Shown here: piece by piece, positions 5,077 through 11,389 of the stretch
How the letters are laid out: each line of letters opens with the position of its first letter
Numbering within the stretch: position 1 is the stretch's first letter
Assembly: GCA_903828685.1 (NCBI GenBank)
Contig: CAIKNB010000128.1
Span: forward strand, 1 to 11,389
Length of the DNA: 11,389 bases
Direction: 5' to 3'
DNA from: Candidatus Uhrbacteria bacterium
Lineage (GTDB): Bacteria > Patescibacteriota > Patescibacteriia > 2-12-FULL-60-25
Made by a program: the position numbers and the translations under genes
The notes under the pieces: generated by a model
Database searches by the model: none
The model's input: only the letters and a program-made list of their open reading frames with translations
What the model was told of the DNA's origin: nothing

Positions 5077-7236
5077 ATGGGCCGCGGGTTTGGGATGACA
5101 ATGCAGTCGGTCAGGCTAAAAGCCTTCGCGGTCGGGCTCTGTCTTGTCGGTTTATTATTGCCTTCGTTGGCATCGGCTGATTCTTTAACACAATGTTTAT
5201 CTTTTACCACGGATAAAACCTTGGGCATCAACGTCCCGACCATGTATGCCAGGGTGCATACTGTAGAATGCGTTTATGCCTGTTTGTCGGCCATAGATCC
5301 AGCGCAAGGAAAAGCCGCTTTAGCCACAACTTGTGCCGAATGCGAGCTCATTGCGACCACTCTCCATGACCCTTGGCCGGGTGCACCTTCGGTCAGCGCT
5401 GACGGTCTGCATTCCGCTGTGGCGGCTGAATGCGCCTATTACGCCGCTTCTCTCGCTAACCAGTGGCGCAAAGAATTAACTTGTGACAAGGGGCCGCAAA
5501 ATTGTTGCATCAGCACGGTGGATAAAGGCGCTGGAGGCAAAGGAAAAATCGAAAAAGAAGAGTGCTACAAGAAGGACCCGGTATATTACGGCGACTGCTA
5601 TTGTATGGTAGGGAACACGATTGCGCCGCCCGATCAGAACAAATTAGGCCGAAATACTTTTCAGCAATGCGAAACAGAATGTGCGAAATATCCCAATGGA
5701 CGCGTGGACTACTCGCAGGGCATCGGAAGATACAAAGCCGAATCCGAAGGCATGCCCGAGCAGCCGTATAACGTGAATGCTTTGTGTTTTAAACCCGAAG
5801 ACTGCAAGGCGGCCATGGGCGATTATTCCGGTAATGATACGGCTTGCCCGGATGGCCAGGGAAAATGCTGGGCGCCAGAACCAAGTATCCAGCTTTCCTC
5901 GTCTATCTCCAGCCAAATTCAGGTCCAGGGCATCCGCGGTTACCTGACTTTGATTTTGAATTTTGCGCTCATGGCGGCTTTGATTGCGGCGGCCGTGATG
6001 TTCATTTTCGGCGGCTTCAAATACATCTTAAGCTCTTCGTTCATGGAGATAGGCACGGCCAAGCAGACTTTGTTGAATTCCATTATCGGTATGATCCTGG
6101 CGTTGTCTGCCTTGGCGTTGTTGCGCACGGTTAATCCCAGTCTGACGTATTTTACCCAGCTGCGCATCCCCATGGTGAACAAGCTCCAGTTCGCGCCGTT
6201 CAATTGGTGCGAGGATTATAAGTCTTCGCGTCCGGGCAAGCCGCTGATGTTCGGCGATTCAGGCGATCCGGCAGGGAACATCCCTTACGACCAGACGAAA
6301 TTCGAAATCCAACAGACCGATGCGCTGTGTGGCAAGGAATACTACGCCGAGGGTTTTATCGGAAAGCGCTGCGATGGAAGGGTATGCAAGGACAAGGGCA
6401 AGGCATGCTTCCCTTGTCAGGAAGGGTCGGACTTGGAAGAGTGCGGAGAAAAAACAAAAGGCTTCGCTTGCGTGCAGAGCGTTATTGGCGGAGCCATAAG
6501 GTGGACCGAAGGCAACTTCCCGCAGAAGGTCCAGCTTATCGCGGTTTGTAACTATGCGCAGGGTTCGGATATGACTTTTGATTGGGTTAAAAAACAAGCG
6601 CCCACATTCTTCAGCACCACCATCGCGGGCGACAACAGCGGCAACGCCGGAGGTGTTTCCTATATCTATAAAGGTTCAGCTAGTGATTTGGCCAAGATGC
6701 AGGCATCCTGCGCGTCTAATGGCGGTTTGCGCGGGGTGCTATTAGGCGTAGTCTACAAAGATTCTTCCGAGCGAATGCTGCGAGATGCGATAATGGGGTT
6801 ATCTACTGGTTTAGCGGGCGCCGCCGTTGGGGCAATCGCCGGATCGGCAAAGGACGATATTTTGATCGTTTCCAAAACCGATTGCGGCAATACCGGCTCT
6901 GCATACTTTTCCGGTTATGCAGACGGAACAGCCACCTCTAAGGATACGACTGACATGATCACGGCGTTGTACTGCGGTTCAATCATGCTGCCAGGTGGAG
7001 GAGGAATGGTTAGGGTGACTGGCGTTAATCCTGTGCTCACACCCAGCGCTATGTGGACGCCGGACGAACTCAAAGCTGCTTATTCCGGCGACAAGCCCAT
7101 CAATTGCGATTTCACTTTGTCCAAGATGAGCGCGCCGCAGGATCCTGGCACGGCCTTGATGACCAACAGTTCAAACGGTAAAACAACGACATGTACCGCA
7201 AGTTTTTGTCTGCCTGGCTCGGCAAGCTGCAAGTGA
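5077..7236 (+). CDS. Large Cys-rich exported membrane protein with internal TrbC/VirB2-like two-helix segment
   Basis: The 719-residue product starts with a signal peptide, probably cleaved after ASA (about residue 34). A first domain (35-270) has 18 cysteines, including CC at 143-144 and CYC at 174-176. Two helices follow (about 288-315 and 331-349), joined by a KYILSSSFMEIGTAKQTL loop, a pattern shared with small TrbC/VirB2 or Mbov_0395-type pilin-like proteins. A second domain (about 378-719) has 16 cysteines and a Gly/Ala-rich stretch (574-590). The implied topology puts both Cys-rich domains outside, so each even-numbered set could pair. It lies 3 nt after the DsbA-like gene. ATGs at 5095 and 5101 are alternative starts; 5101 gives the most compact signal peptide. 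Function unknown; a role in a surface pilus or secretion apparatus is inference. Confidence 0.8.
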   Translation: MGRGFGMTMQSVRLKAFAVGLCLVGLLLPSLASADSLTQCLSFTTDKTLGINVPTMYARVHTVECVYACLSAIDPAQGKAALATTCAECELIATTLHDPWPGAPSVSADGLHSAVAAECAYYAASLANQWRKELTCDKGPQNCCISTVDKGAGGKGKIEKEECYKKDPVYYGDCYCMVGNTIAPPDQNKLGRNTFQQCETECAKYPNGRVDYSQGIGRYKAESEGMPEQPYNVNALCFKPEDCKAAMGDYSGNDTACPDGQGKCWAPEPSIQLSSSISSQIQVQGIRGYLTLILNFALMAALIAAAVMFIFGGFKYILSSSFMEIGTAKQTLLNSIIGMILALSALALLRTVNPSLTYFTQLRIPMVNKLQFAPFNWCEDYKSSRPGKPLMFGDSGDPAGNIPYDQTKFEIQQTDALCGKEYYAEGFIGKRCDGRVCKDKGKACFPCQEGSDLEECGEKTKGFACVQSVIGGAIRWTEGNFPQKVQLIAVCNYAQGSDMTFDWVKKQAPTFFSTTIAGDNSGNAGGVSYIYKGSASDLAKMQASCASNGGLRGVLLGVVYKDSSERMLRDAIMGLSTGLAGAAVGAIAGSAKDDILIVSKTDCGNTGSAYFSGYADGTATSKDTTDMITALYCGSIMLPGGGGMVRVTGVNPVLTPSAMWTPDELKAAYSGDKPINCDFTLSKMSAPQDPGTALMTNSSNGKTTTCTASFCLPGSASCK

Positions 7237-7270
7237 TTTGTTAATTTTTTTTCGCACCATGCGGTCCTTT

Positions 7271-7288
7271 CAGCAGGGCTGTTTTATT
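7271..7288 (+). terminator. Weak possible terminator after the Cys-rich gene
   Basis: CAGC-AGG-GCTG forms only a 4-bp stem and is followed by TTTTATT. A separate T8 run at 7245-7252, right after the stop codon, has no good stem before it. The 159-bp spacer before uvrA otherwise shows only the uvrA promoter. This is a tentative call. Confidence 0.2.
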
Positions 7289-7329
7289 GTCTGCTTGGTC
7301 ATGTAATTTGCCGTGGCATGGTTCGGGGC

Positions 7330-7358
7330 TTGCCAGCCCGCAAGATACGTGTTAGACT
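7330..7358 (+). promoter_or_regulatory. uvrA promoter
   Basis: TTGCCA (7330-7335, five of six matches to the -35 consensus) is followed after exactly 17 nt by TAGACT (7353-7358), which has an extended TG (7350-7351). Predicted initiation near 7365 gives a leader of about 31 nt before ATG 7396. It is the best-formed promoter in the window. I see no LexA-type operator. Confidence 0.55.
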
Positions 7359-7395
7359 CGCCGACAATCGTATCTGTTCGATTTTCTATACCACC

Positions 7396-10281
7396 ATGCC
7401 AGTCCACAACACCATTTCGGTCAAAGGCGCGCGCGCCCACAACCTCAAGAACGTTTCGCTTGATTTGCCTAAGAACAAGCTCATCGTCATGACCGGGCTC
7501 TCGGGTTCGGGCAAGTCCAGTTTGGCTTTCGATACCATCCACGCCGAAGGCCAACGCCGTTACATGGAGAGCTTGTCTTCATACGCGCGGCAATTCCTCG
7601 AGCTGCAGGACAAACCGGATGTGGACGAGATCCTGGGGCTCAGCCCGACCGTGGCCATAGACCAAAAATCCTCTTCGCATAATCCGCGCTCCACCGTGGG
7701 CACGGTCACCGAAGTCTATGACTTCCTGCGCCTGCTGTATTCCCGTGCCGGCCGCGCACACTGCCCGCAATGCGGCCGCGCTGTTTCCGAACAGTCGTCG
7801 CGCGAAATCGGCGAAAAGATTTTGGTCTTGGCGCAAAAGTCAGGCTTGGTGCTGGTAGCGCCTATGGTGCGCGAGCAGAAGGGCGAGCATAAGGTTGTGC
7901 TGCAAGCGGCCCAACGCGCCGGCTATAGCCAGGTGCGGTATGACGGCACCGTGGCCGACATCGATGAAGTCCTGCGCATGCGCATGGACAAGTCGGCAAC
8001 GCACAGCATAGAAGTCGTGGTGAGCAAACTGGAACAGCGCACCAGCATGGTGCTGGAGTCGCTGCTCGAAATCCTGAAACAAGCCTTGGATCTGGGCAAC
8101 GGCCTGGTCTCGGTCATCAACGAAGACACTGGCGGCGAAACCATGTTCTCGCAGTCTTTGTATTGTCCGGTCTGCAACCTTTCGCTGCCCGCACTCGAGC
8201 CGCGCCTTTTTTCGTTCAACTCGCCGCACGGCGCGTGTCCGGCCTGTACGGGTCTGGGCAACAAGCTGGTGCTTGATGCGGATCTCGTCATCCCCAACAA
8301 ACGTCTGACCATCGCGCAAGGCGCCATCAAGCCGTGGACGCGCATCGCCGGCAACCAGACTTCGTACATGAAACTCTTGGATATCGTGGCGCAGACCAAC
8401 GGTTTTTCCATCCACGACGAAGTCGGCAAATTGAACAAGGAGGCCATTAAAGTAGTTTTGGAAGGCACGGGTGAGCGCGTGTATCAGGTCGAGGGCAAGG
8501 CCCAGACGTTCGGCGGCATCCTGGTCATGCTCGAGGAGAAATATCGCCAGACCGATTCCGAATACGTGCAGAAGGAAATCGAAAGCTACATGCGCGTGCT
8601 CATCTGCCCCGAATGCCAGGGCAAGCGCCTGCGCAAGGAAGCTCTTATGGTCACGGTGGCGGGCAAAGGCATCGCGGATATCGTGAGTTTGCCACTGGAC
8701 GAGTGCTTCTCGTTTTTCGACGGTTTCGGCCGCGGTCCGACCAAAGCCAAGCCGTCCAAGATCGTCAGGCTGAAGCAGGAGAACAAAGTCGACCCCTTGG
8801 GTTTCACCGAACGCGAGCGACTCATCGCGGACCAGATCTCGCATGAGGTCAAACGCCGCCTGACCAACCTGCTGGACGTGGGCTTGGGCTATCTCACTTT
8901 GGATCGCAGCGCCATGTCGCTGTCGGGCGGCGAGGCGCAGCGCGTGCGTTTGGCCGTACAGCTAGGATCCGAACTCTCGGGTGTGATCTACATCTTGGAT
9001 GAACCTTCCATCGGATTGCATCAGCGCGACAACGACAAACTCATCCAGACCATGAAGCGCTTGCGCGACTTGGGCAACACCGTCATCGTGGTGGAGCATG
9101 ATCGCGCGGTCATGGAAGCCGCGGATTACATCGTGGACGTGGGGCCCGGAGCCGGGGAGTACGGCGGCGAAATCGTGGCCCAAGGCACATTGGCCGAGAT
9201 CAAACGCAACAAGGAATCGCTCACCGGCGCGTACCTTATGGGACGCAAACAGATCGAGCTGCCCAAAAAGCGCCGCAAGGGCAACGGCAAGAACGTGACC
9301 GTACGCGGCGCTTCGGAATTCAACCTCAAGAACGTGGACTGCAAATTCCCACTGGGCAAGTTCGTTTGCGTGACCGGCGTGTCAGGCTCGGGCAAGTCCA
9401 CGCTGGTGCTAGATATTTTGGGTCGCGCATTGTCCGCGCATTTTTACGGCGCTAAGGATTTGCCGGGCGCGCACAAGAAGATCGAAGGCATCGAAAATCT
9501 CGACAAAGTCGTTTCCGTGGACCAGTCGCCCATCGGACGCACGCCGCGTTCCAATCCCGCTACCTATACTGGCGTGTTCACGGCCATCCGTGATCTGTTC
9601 ACCGAAATCCCAGAGGCCAAGATGCGTGGCTACGACGCAGGTAAATTTTCGTTCAACGTCAAAGGCGGGGGACGCTGCGAAACCTGCAGTGGCGAAGGTT
9701 ATGTGCAGATCCAGATGCAATTCCTGCCCGACGTTTACGTCGAGTGCTCGGAATGCCACGGCAAGCGCTACAACAAGGAAGCTTTGGAGATCCATTACCG
9801 CGAAAAGACCATCGCCGACATTTTGGACATGACGGTCGAAGAAGCGCGCCGCTTCTTTGTGGACCAGCCTCTGATTTACGAAAAACTTTCGGTGCTGCAC
9901 GAAGTAGGTTTGGGCTATGTGCGTCTGGGACAGCCGGCCACCACGCTCTCGGGCGGCGAAGCGCAGCGCGTCAAACTCGCGACCGAACTCTCGCGCCGCG
10001 CCACGGGCAAGACCTTGTACATCCTGGACGAACCCACCACGGGTCTGCATTTTGACGACATCCAGCGCCTCTTGGCCGTGCTGCAAGCGTTGGTGGACAA
10101 AGGCAATACCATCTTGGTCATCGAGCACAACATTGATGTCATAAAATGCGCCGACTGGGTCATCGACATGGGTCCGGAAGGCGGCATTCGCGGCGGTGAA
10201 GTCATCGCCGAAGGTACGCCCGAAGACATCGCCAAACACAAAAAGTCCCTGACCTCGAAATACCTGAAGCCTTTGGTTTAA
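7396..10281 (+). CDS. uvrA: Excinuclease ABC subunit A (UvrA)
   Basis: UvrA is the DNA-damage-recognising ATPase of nucleotide excision repair; its dimer loads UvrB onto lesions. The 961-residue product has both ABC modules. The first has Walker A GLSGSGKS (34-41), a zinc finger with Cys257/260/281/284, signature LSGGE (509-513), Walker B ILDEP (Asp535-Glu536) and switch His568. The second has Walker [10 protein letters not shown] (661-669), a CX2CX19CX2C zinc finger (Cys761/764/784/787), signature LSGGE (851-855), Walker B Asp878-Glu879 and His911. All key residues are intact and the length is close to the family norm of about 940. I chose ATG 7396 because the family's [13 protein letters not shown] opening follows at once; an upstream ATG at 7318 would include the promoter. 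No Shine-Dalgarno is seen, and uvrB and uvrC are not nearby. Confidence 0.98.
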   Translation: MPVHNTISVKGARAHNLKNVSLDLPKNKLIVMTGLSGSGKSSLAFDTIHAEGQRRYMESLSSYARQFLELQDKPDVDEILGLSPTVAIDQKSSSHNPRSTVGTVTEVYDFLRLLYSRAGRAHCPQCGRAVSEQSSREIGEKILVLAQKSGLVLVAPMVREQKGEHKVVLQAAQRAGYSQVRYDGTVADIDEVLRMRMDKSATHSIEVVVSKLEQRTSMVLESLLEILKQALDLGNGLVSVINEDTGGETMFSQSLYCPVCNLSLPALEPRLFSFNSPHGACPACTGLGNKLVLDADLVIPNKRLTIAQGAIKPWTRIAGNQTSYMKLLDIVAQTNGFSIHDEVGKLNKEAIKVVLEGTGERVYQVEGKAQTFGGILVMLEEKYRQTDSEYVQKEIESYMRVLICPECQGKRLRKEALMVTVAGKGIADIVSLPLDECFSFFDGFGRGPTKAKPSKIVRLKQENKVDPLGFTERERLIADQISHEVKRRLTNLLDVGLGYLTLDRSAMSLSGGEAQRVRLAVQLGSELSGVIYILDEPSIGLHQRDNDKLIQTMKRLRDLGNTVIVVEHDRAVMEAADYIVDVGPGAGEYGGEIVAQGTLAEIKRNKESLTGAYLMGRKQIELPKKRRKGNGKNVTVRGASEFNLKNVDCKFPLGKFVCVTGVSGSGKSTLVLDILGRALSAHFYGAKDLPGAHKKIEGIENLDKVVSVDQSPIGRTPRSNPATYTGVFTAIRDLFTEIPEAKMRGYDAGKFSFNVKGGGRCETCSGEGYVQIQMQFLPDVYVECSECHGKRYNKEALEIHYREKTIADILDMTVEEARRFFVDQPLIYEKLSVLHEVGLGYVRLGQPATTLSGGEAQRVKLATELSRRATGKTLYILDEPTTGLHFDDIQRLLAVLQALVDKGNTILVIEHNIDVIKCADWVIDMGPEGGIRGGEVIAEGTPEDIAKHKKSLTSKYLKPLV

Positions 10282-10291
10282 TGCGACAGTT

Positions 10292-10300
10292 TGATATCAT
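10292..10300 (+). promoter_or_regulatory. Extended -10 promoter of the Big-1 surface protein gene
   Basis: TGA-TATCAT is an extended -10 (TATCAT matches four of six consensus bases), in the 28-bp spacer after uvrA. A weak TTGGTT (10273-10278) lies 16 nt upstream. Initiation would fall near 10307, only about three bases before ATG 10310, giving a nearly leaderless message. Confidence 0.4.
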
Positions 10301-10328
10301 GCGAGCCATATGAAAAAACGGCTCGCAT
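10299..10328 (+). repeat. Inverted repeat with the start codon in its loop
   Basis: A perfect 9-bp inverted repeat pairs ATGCGAGCC (10299-10307) with GGCTCGCAT (10320-10328). The 12-nt A-rich loop carries the start codon ATG (10310-10312). The left arm begins inside the proposed -10 box and ends at the predicted transcription start, so mRNA from that promoter would lack it, while read-through mRNA from uvrA would fold. It could also act as a DNA operator. Confidence 0.6.
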
Positions 10329-11182
10329 TTGTTTTTGCCGGTGCGCTGTGCCTTTCGAGCATACTCGCGTTTAACGCCAGGGCTGCTGCTTTGGATCAAC
10401 CAAACAGCCACATCTCGGCCGAGAAGTCCGACCTCAAAGCCGACGGCATAGATAACACGCGCATCACGGTCACGCTGAAAGATATTAATCTGATGCCCCT
10501 GGAAGGCACCAAAGTTGCGCTTAGCTCTTCGCGCGGCACGCAGGACCAGATCAACGCCGAAAGCGATACCACGGATTCGCTAGGCAAAGCGTACTTCCGC
10601 GTGAACTCGCTCAAGAACGGTACCTCGGTCTACAGCGCGCAGGCCGCGGGCGTCACGCTCCAGCGCACAGCTTCGGTGAATTATTCCGGCGGCATGAATT
10701 GGGATGTGCATGACGGCGACTTGATTAAGATACCGCACGATCCCAACGCTAAGGATCTGAATGACACGGCCGTGTATTACTATGCAGCCGATGGCCGGCG
10801 CTACGTATTCCCCAACGAGAAAGTCTATTACACCTGGTTTGCGGATTTTTCCAAAGTCAAAACCATTCCTGTAGACCAGATGGCGCTTATTCCAATCGCG
10901 TCCAACATTACGTATAAGGCAGGTAGCCGGCTCGTAAAATTTCAGACCGACGCCAAAACCTACCTTCCGACCAAAGGTGGCAAACTGCGCTGGGTCAAGA
11001 CCGAGCAGGTGGCGCGCGATTTATTCGGCACGGATTGGAACACCAAGGTAGGCGACATCTCTGAGTCGTTTTATGTGAACTATAAATTTGGCGATCCTAT
11101 CGAGAGCGCTCTGGATGCGCCGCTCGACGTGTTGCGTTCCGGCGATCCTACAATCGACGTAGACAAGGGTTTGATGCAGTAG
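10310..11182 (+). CDS. Secreted Big-1 Ig-like protein with conserved CPR surface domain
   Basis: The 290-residue product has a signal peptide (about 1-26) and a bacterial Ig-like domain 1 (about 32-125), recognisable from ISAEKSDLKADGIDNTRITV and the GTKVALSSS and DSLGKAYFRV strands, as in invasin/intimin-type proteins. Residues 138-262 form a second domain with YYYAADGRRYVFPNEKVYYT, a TYKAGSRLVKF segment and GGKLRWV, which I recognise from secreted proteins of Patescibacteria but cannot tie to a named family. No sorting signal, lipobox or C-terminal membrane anchor is visible, so it is either released or held by other surface components. It follows uvrA by 28 bp with its own likely promoter. 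Adhesive or structural surface role is inferred from Big-1. Confidence 0.8.
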   Translation: MKKRLAFVFAGALCLSSILAFNARAAALDQPNSHISAEKSDLKADGIDNTRITVTLKDINLMPLEGTKVALSSSRGTQDQINAESDTTDSLGKAYFRVNSLKNGTSVYSAQAAGVTLQRTASVNYSGGMNWDVHDGDLIKIPHDPNAKDLNDTAVYYYAADGRRYVFPNEKVYYTWFADFSKVKTIPVDQMALIPIASNITYKAGSRLVKFQTDAKTYLPTKGGKLRWVKTEQVARDLFGTDWNTKVGDISESFYVNYKFGDPIESALDAPLDVLRSGDPTIDVDKGLMQ

Positions 11183-11189
11183 GTTTTCT

Positions 11190-11215
11190 TGTTACTTTTG
11201 GTGACAAAAGTAACA
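11190..11215. repeat. 11-bp-stem palindrome after the Big-1 gene
   Basis: TGTTACTTTTG and CAAAAGTAACA form a perfect 11-bp stem with a GTGA loop, starting 8 nt after the stop codon. Neither strand has a following T-run, so it is not a standard terminator by itself. It may protect the 3' end or be a dispersed palindromic element. Confidence 0.6.
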
Positions 11216-11226
11216 TGGAATACCAA

Positions 11227-11248
11227 AAAAGAGGCTTACGCCTCTTTT
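11227..11248. terminator. Bidirectional Rho-independent terminator
   Basis: AAAAGAGGC-TTAC-GCCTCTTTT is a perfect 9-bp stem with a 4-nt loop. T-rich sequence follows on the + strand, and a run of six T on the - strand. It sits between the convergent Big-1 protein gene and rplS and would stop both transcripts. Confidence 0.85.
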
Positions 11249-11250
11249 GA

Positions 11251-11388
11251 TTATTTCTTTTTGATTTCCCTGAGCTTACGTTTGTTGTAGCGAACATGAT
11301 GCAAAACCTTGCGCCGTGCCTTAAAGGTGCGTACCAGCTCAAGTTTGGCGATAATCGGCGACTGCACGGGGTAGATGCGCTCTACGCC
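11251..11388 (-). CDS. rplS: 50S ribosomal protein bL19 (C-terminal part; 5' end outside window)
   Basis: bL19 sits at the interface of the 30S and 50S subunits. The minus-strand frame open from the window edge encodes 45 residues beginning [20 protein letters not shown] and ending in a Lys-rich EIKKK tail before TAA. The opening matches the conserved bL19 segment GVERxFPxxSPxIxKxExVR. The end differs from the common RRGKVRRAKLYYLR pattern, reading [20 protein letters not shown], but keeps the basic character. The bidirectional terminator lies 2 bp after its stop codon. The gene is too short in this window to appear as an ATG-started frame. Confidence 0.9.
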   Translation of the reverse strand, partial: GVERIYPVQSPIIAKLELVRTFKARRKVLHHVRYNKRKLREIKKK

Positions 11389-11389
11389 A

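Noticed and set aside
7245..7252. T8 run after the Cys-rich gene as a Rho-independent terminator
   Set aside because: No convincing GC-rich stem directly precedes it.
7318..7395. N-terminal extension of UvrA to an ATG at 7318
   Set aside because: The extension contains the predicted -35/-10 promoter, and the UvrA family pattern starts just after ATG 7396.
7840..10239. Long minus-strand open frames (334 and 276 residues) opposite uvrA
   Set aside because: They mirror the strongly coding, GC-rich uvrA frame, have no recognisable motifs, and no promoter or start signal was seen.
1..11389. CRISPR array, tRNA genes, transposase genes or phage genes
   Set aside because: No regularly spaced repeats, cloverleaf-like sequences or matching protein motifs were seen on either strand.

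Overview
The window looks like a piece of a Candidatus Patescibacteria (CPR) chromosome. The signs are: a secreted protein carrying the surface domain built around an ADGRRYVFPN-type motif that I associate with these genomes; a large pilin-like Cys-rich membrane protein; lone membrane-anchored binding proteins without transporter partners; compact gene spacing; and almost no Shine-Dalgarno sequences, with short-leader starts instead. UvrA, SecG and bL19 are ordinary bacterial core genes. I cannot place the lineage more precisely without a tree.

Layout. (1) 2-682 (+) is the end of a family 2 glycosyltransferase, cut by the left edge, with an 11-bp-stem palindrome embedded in its reading frame. 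(2) 4246-674 (-) is a three-gene run: secG, a membrane-anchored family 5 solute-binding protein, and a membrane-anchored DUF4163/DUF3298 (RsiV-like) protein whose 3' end overlaps the glycosyltransferase tail to tail by 9 bp. (3) A 77-bp divergent promoter region (4247-4323) separates secG from a two-gene run on the + strand: a membrane-anchored DsbA-like thiol oxidoreductase (4324-5073) and, 3 nt later, a 719-residue exported protein with 34 cysteines outside its signal peptide and an internal two-helix TrbC/VirB2-like segment (5077-7236). (4) uvrA (7396-10281) follows with its own promoter. (5) A secreted Big-1 plus CPR surface-domain protein (10310-11182) comes next. (6) A bidirectional terminator (11227-11248) separates it from the C-terminal end of rplS (bL19) on the - strand, cut by the right edge.

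Theme. Apart from uvrA and rplS the genes concern the cell envelope: secretion (SecG), envelope binding/sensing proteins, disulfide formation and its probable substrate, surface Ig-like display, and glycosyl transfer. The most interesting unit is the DsbA-like/Cys-rich pilin-like pair, which looks like an enzyme with a dedicated substrate. A second point is regulatory: at two genes a perfect inverted repeat spans the predicted transcription start and the start codon, so that mRNA started at the local promoter would lack the left arm while read-through mRNA would fold over the start codon.

No gene-free stretch exceeds 300 bases. I see no tRNA, rRNA, CRISPR array, insertion sequence or origin.
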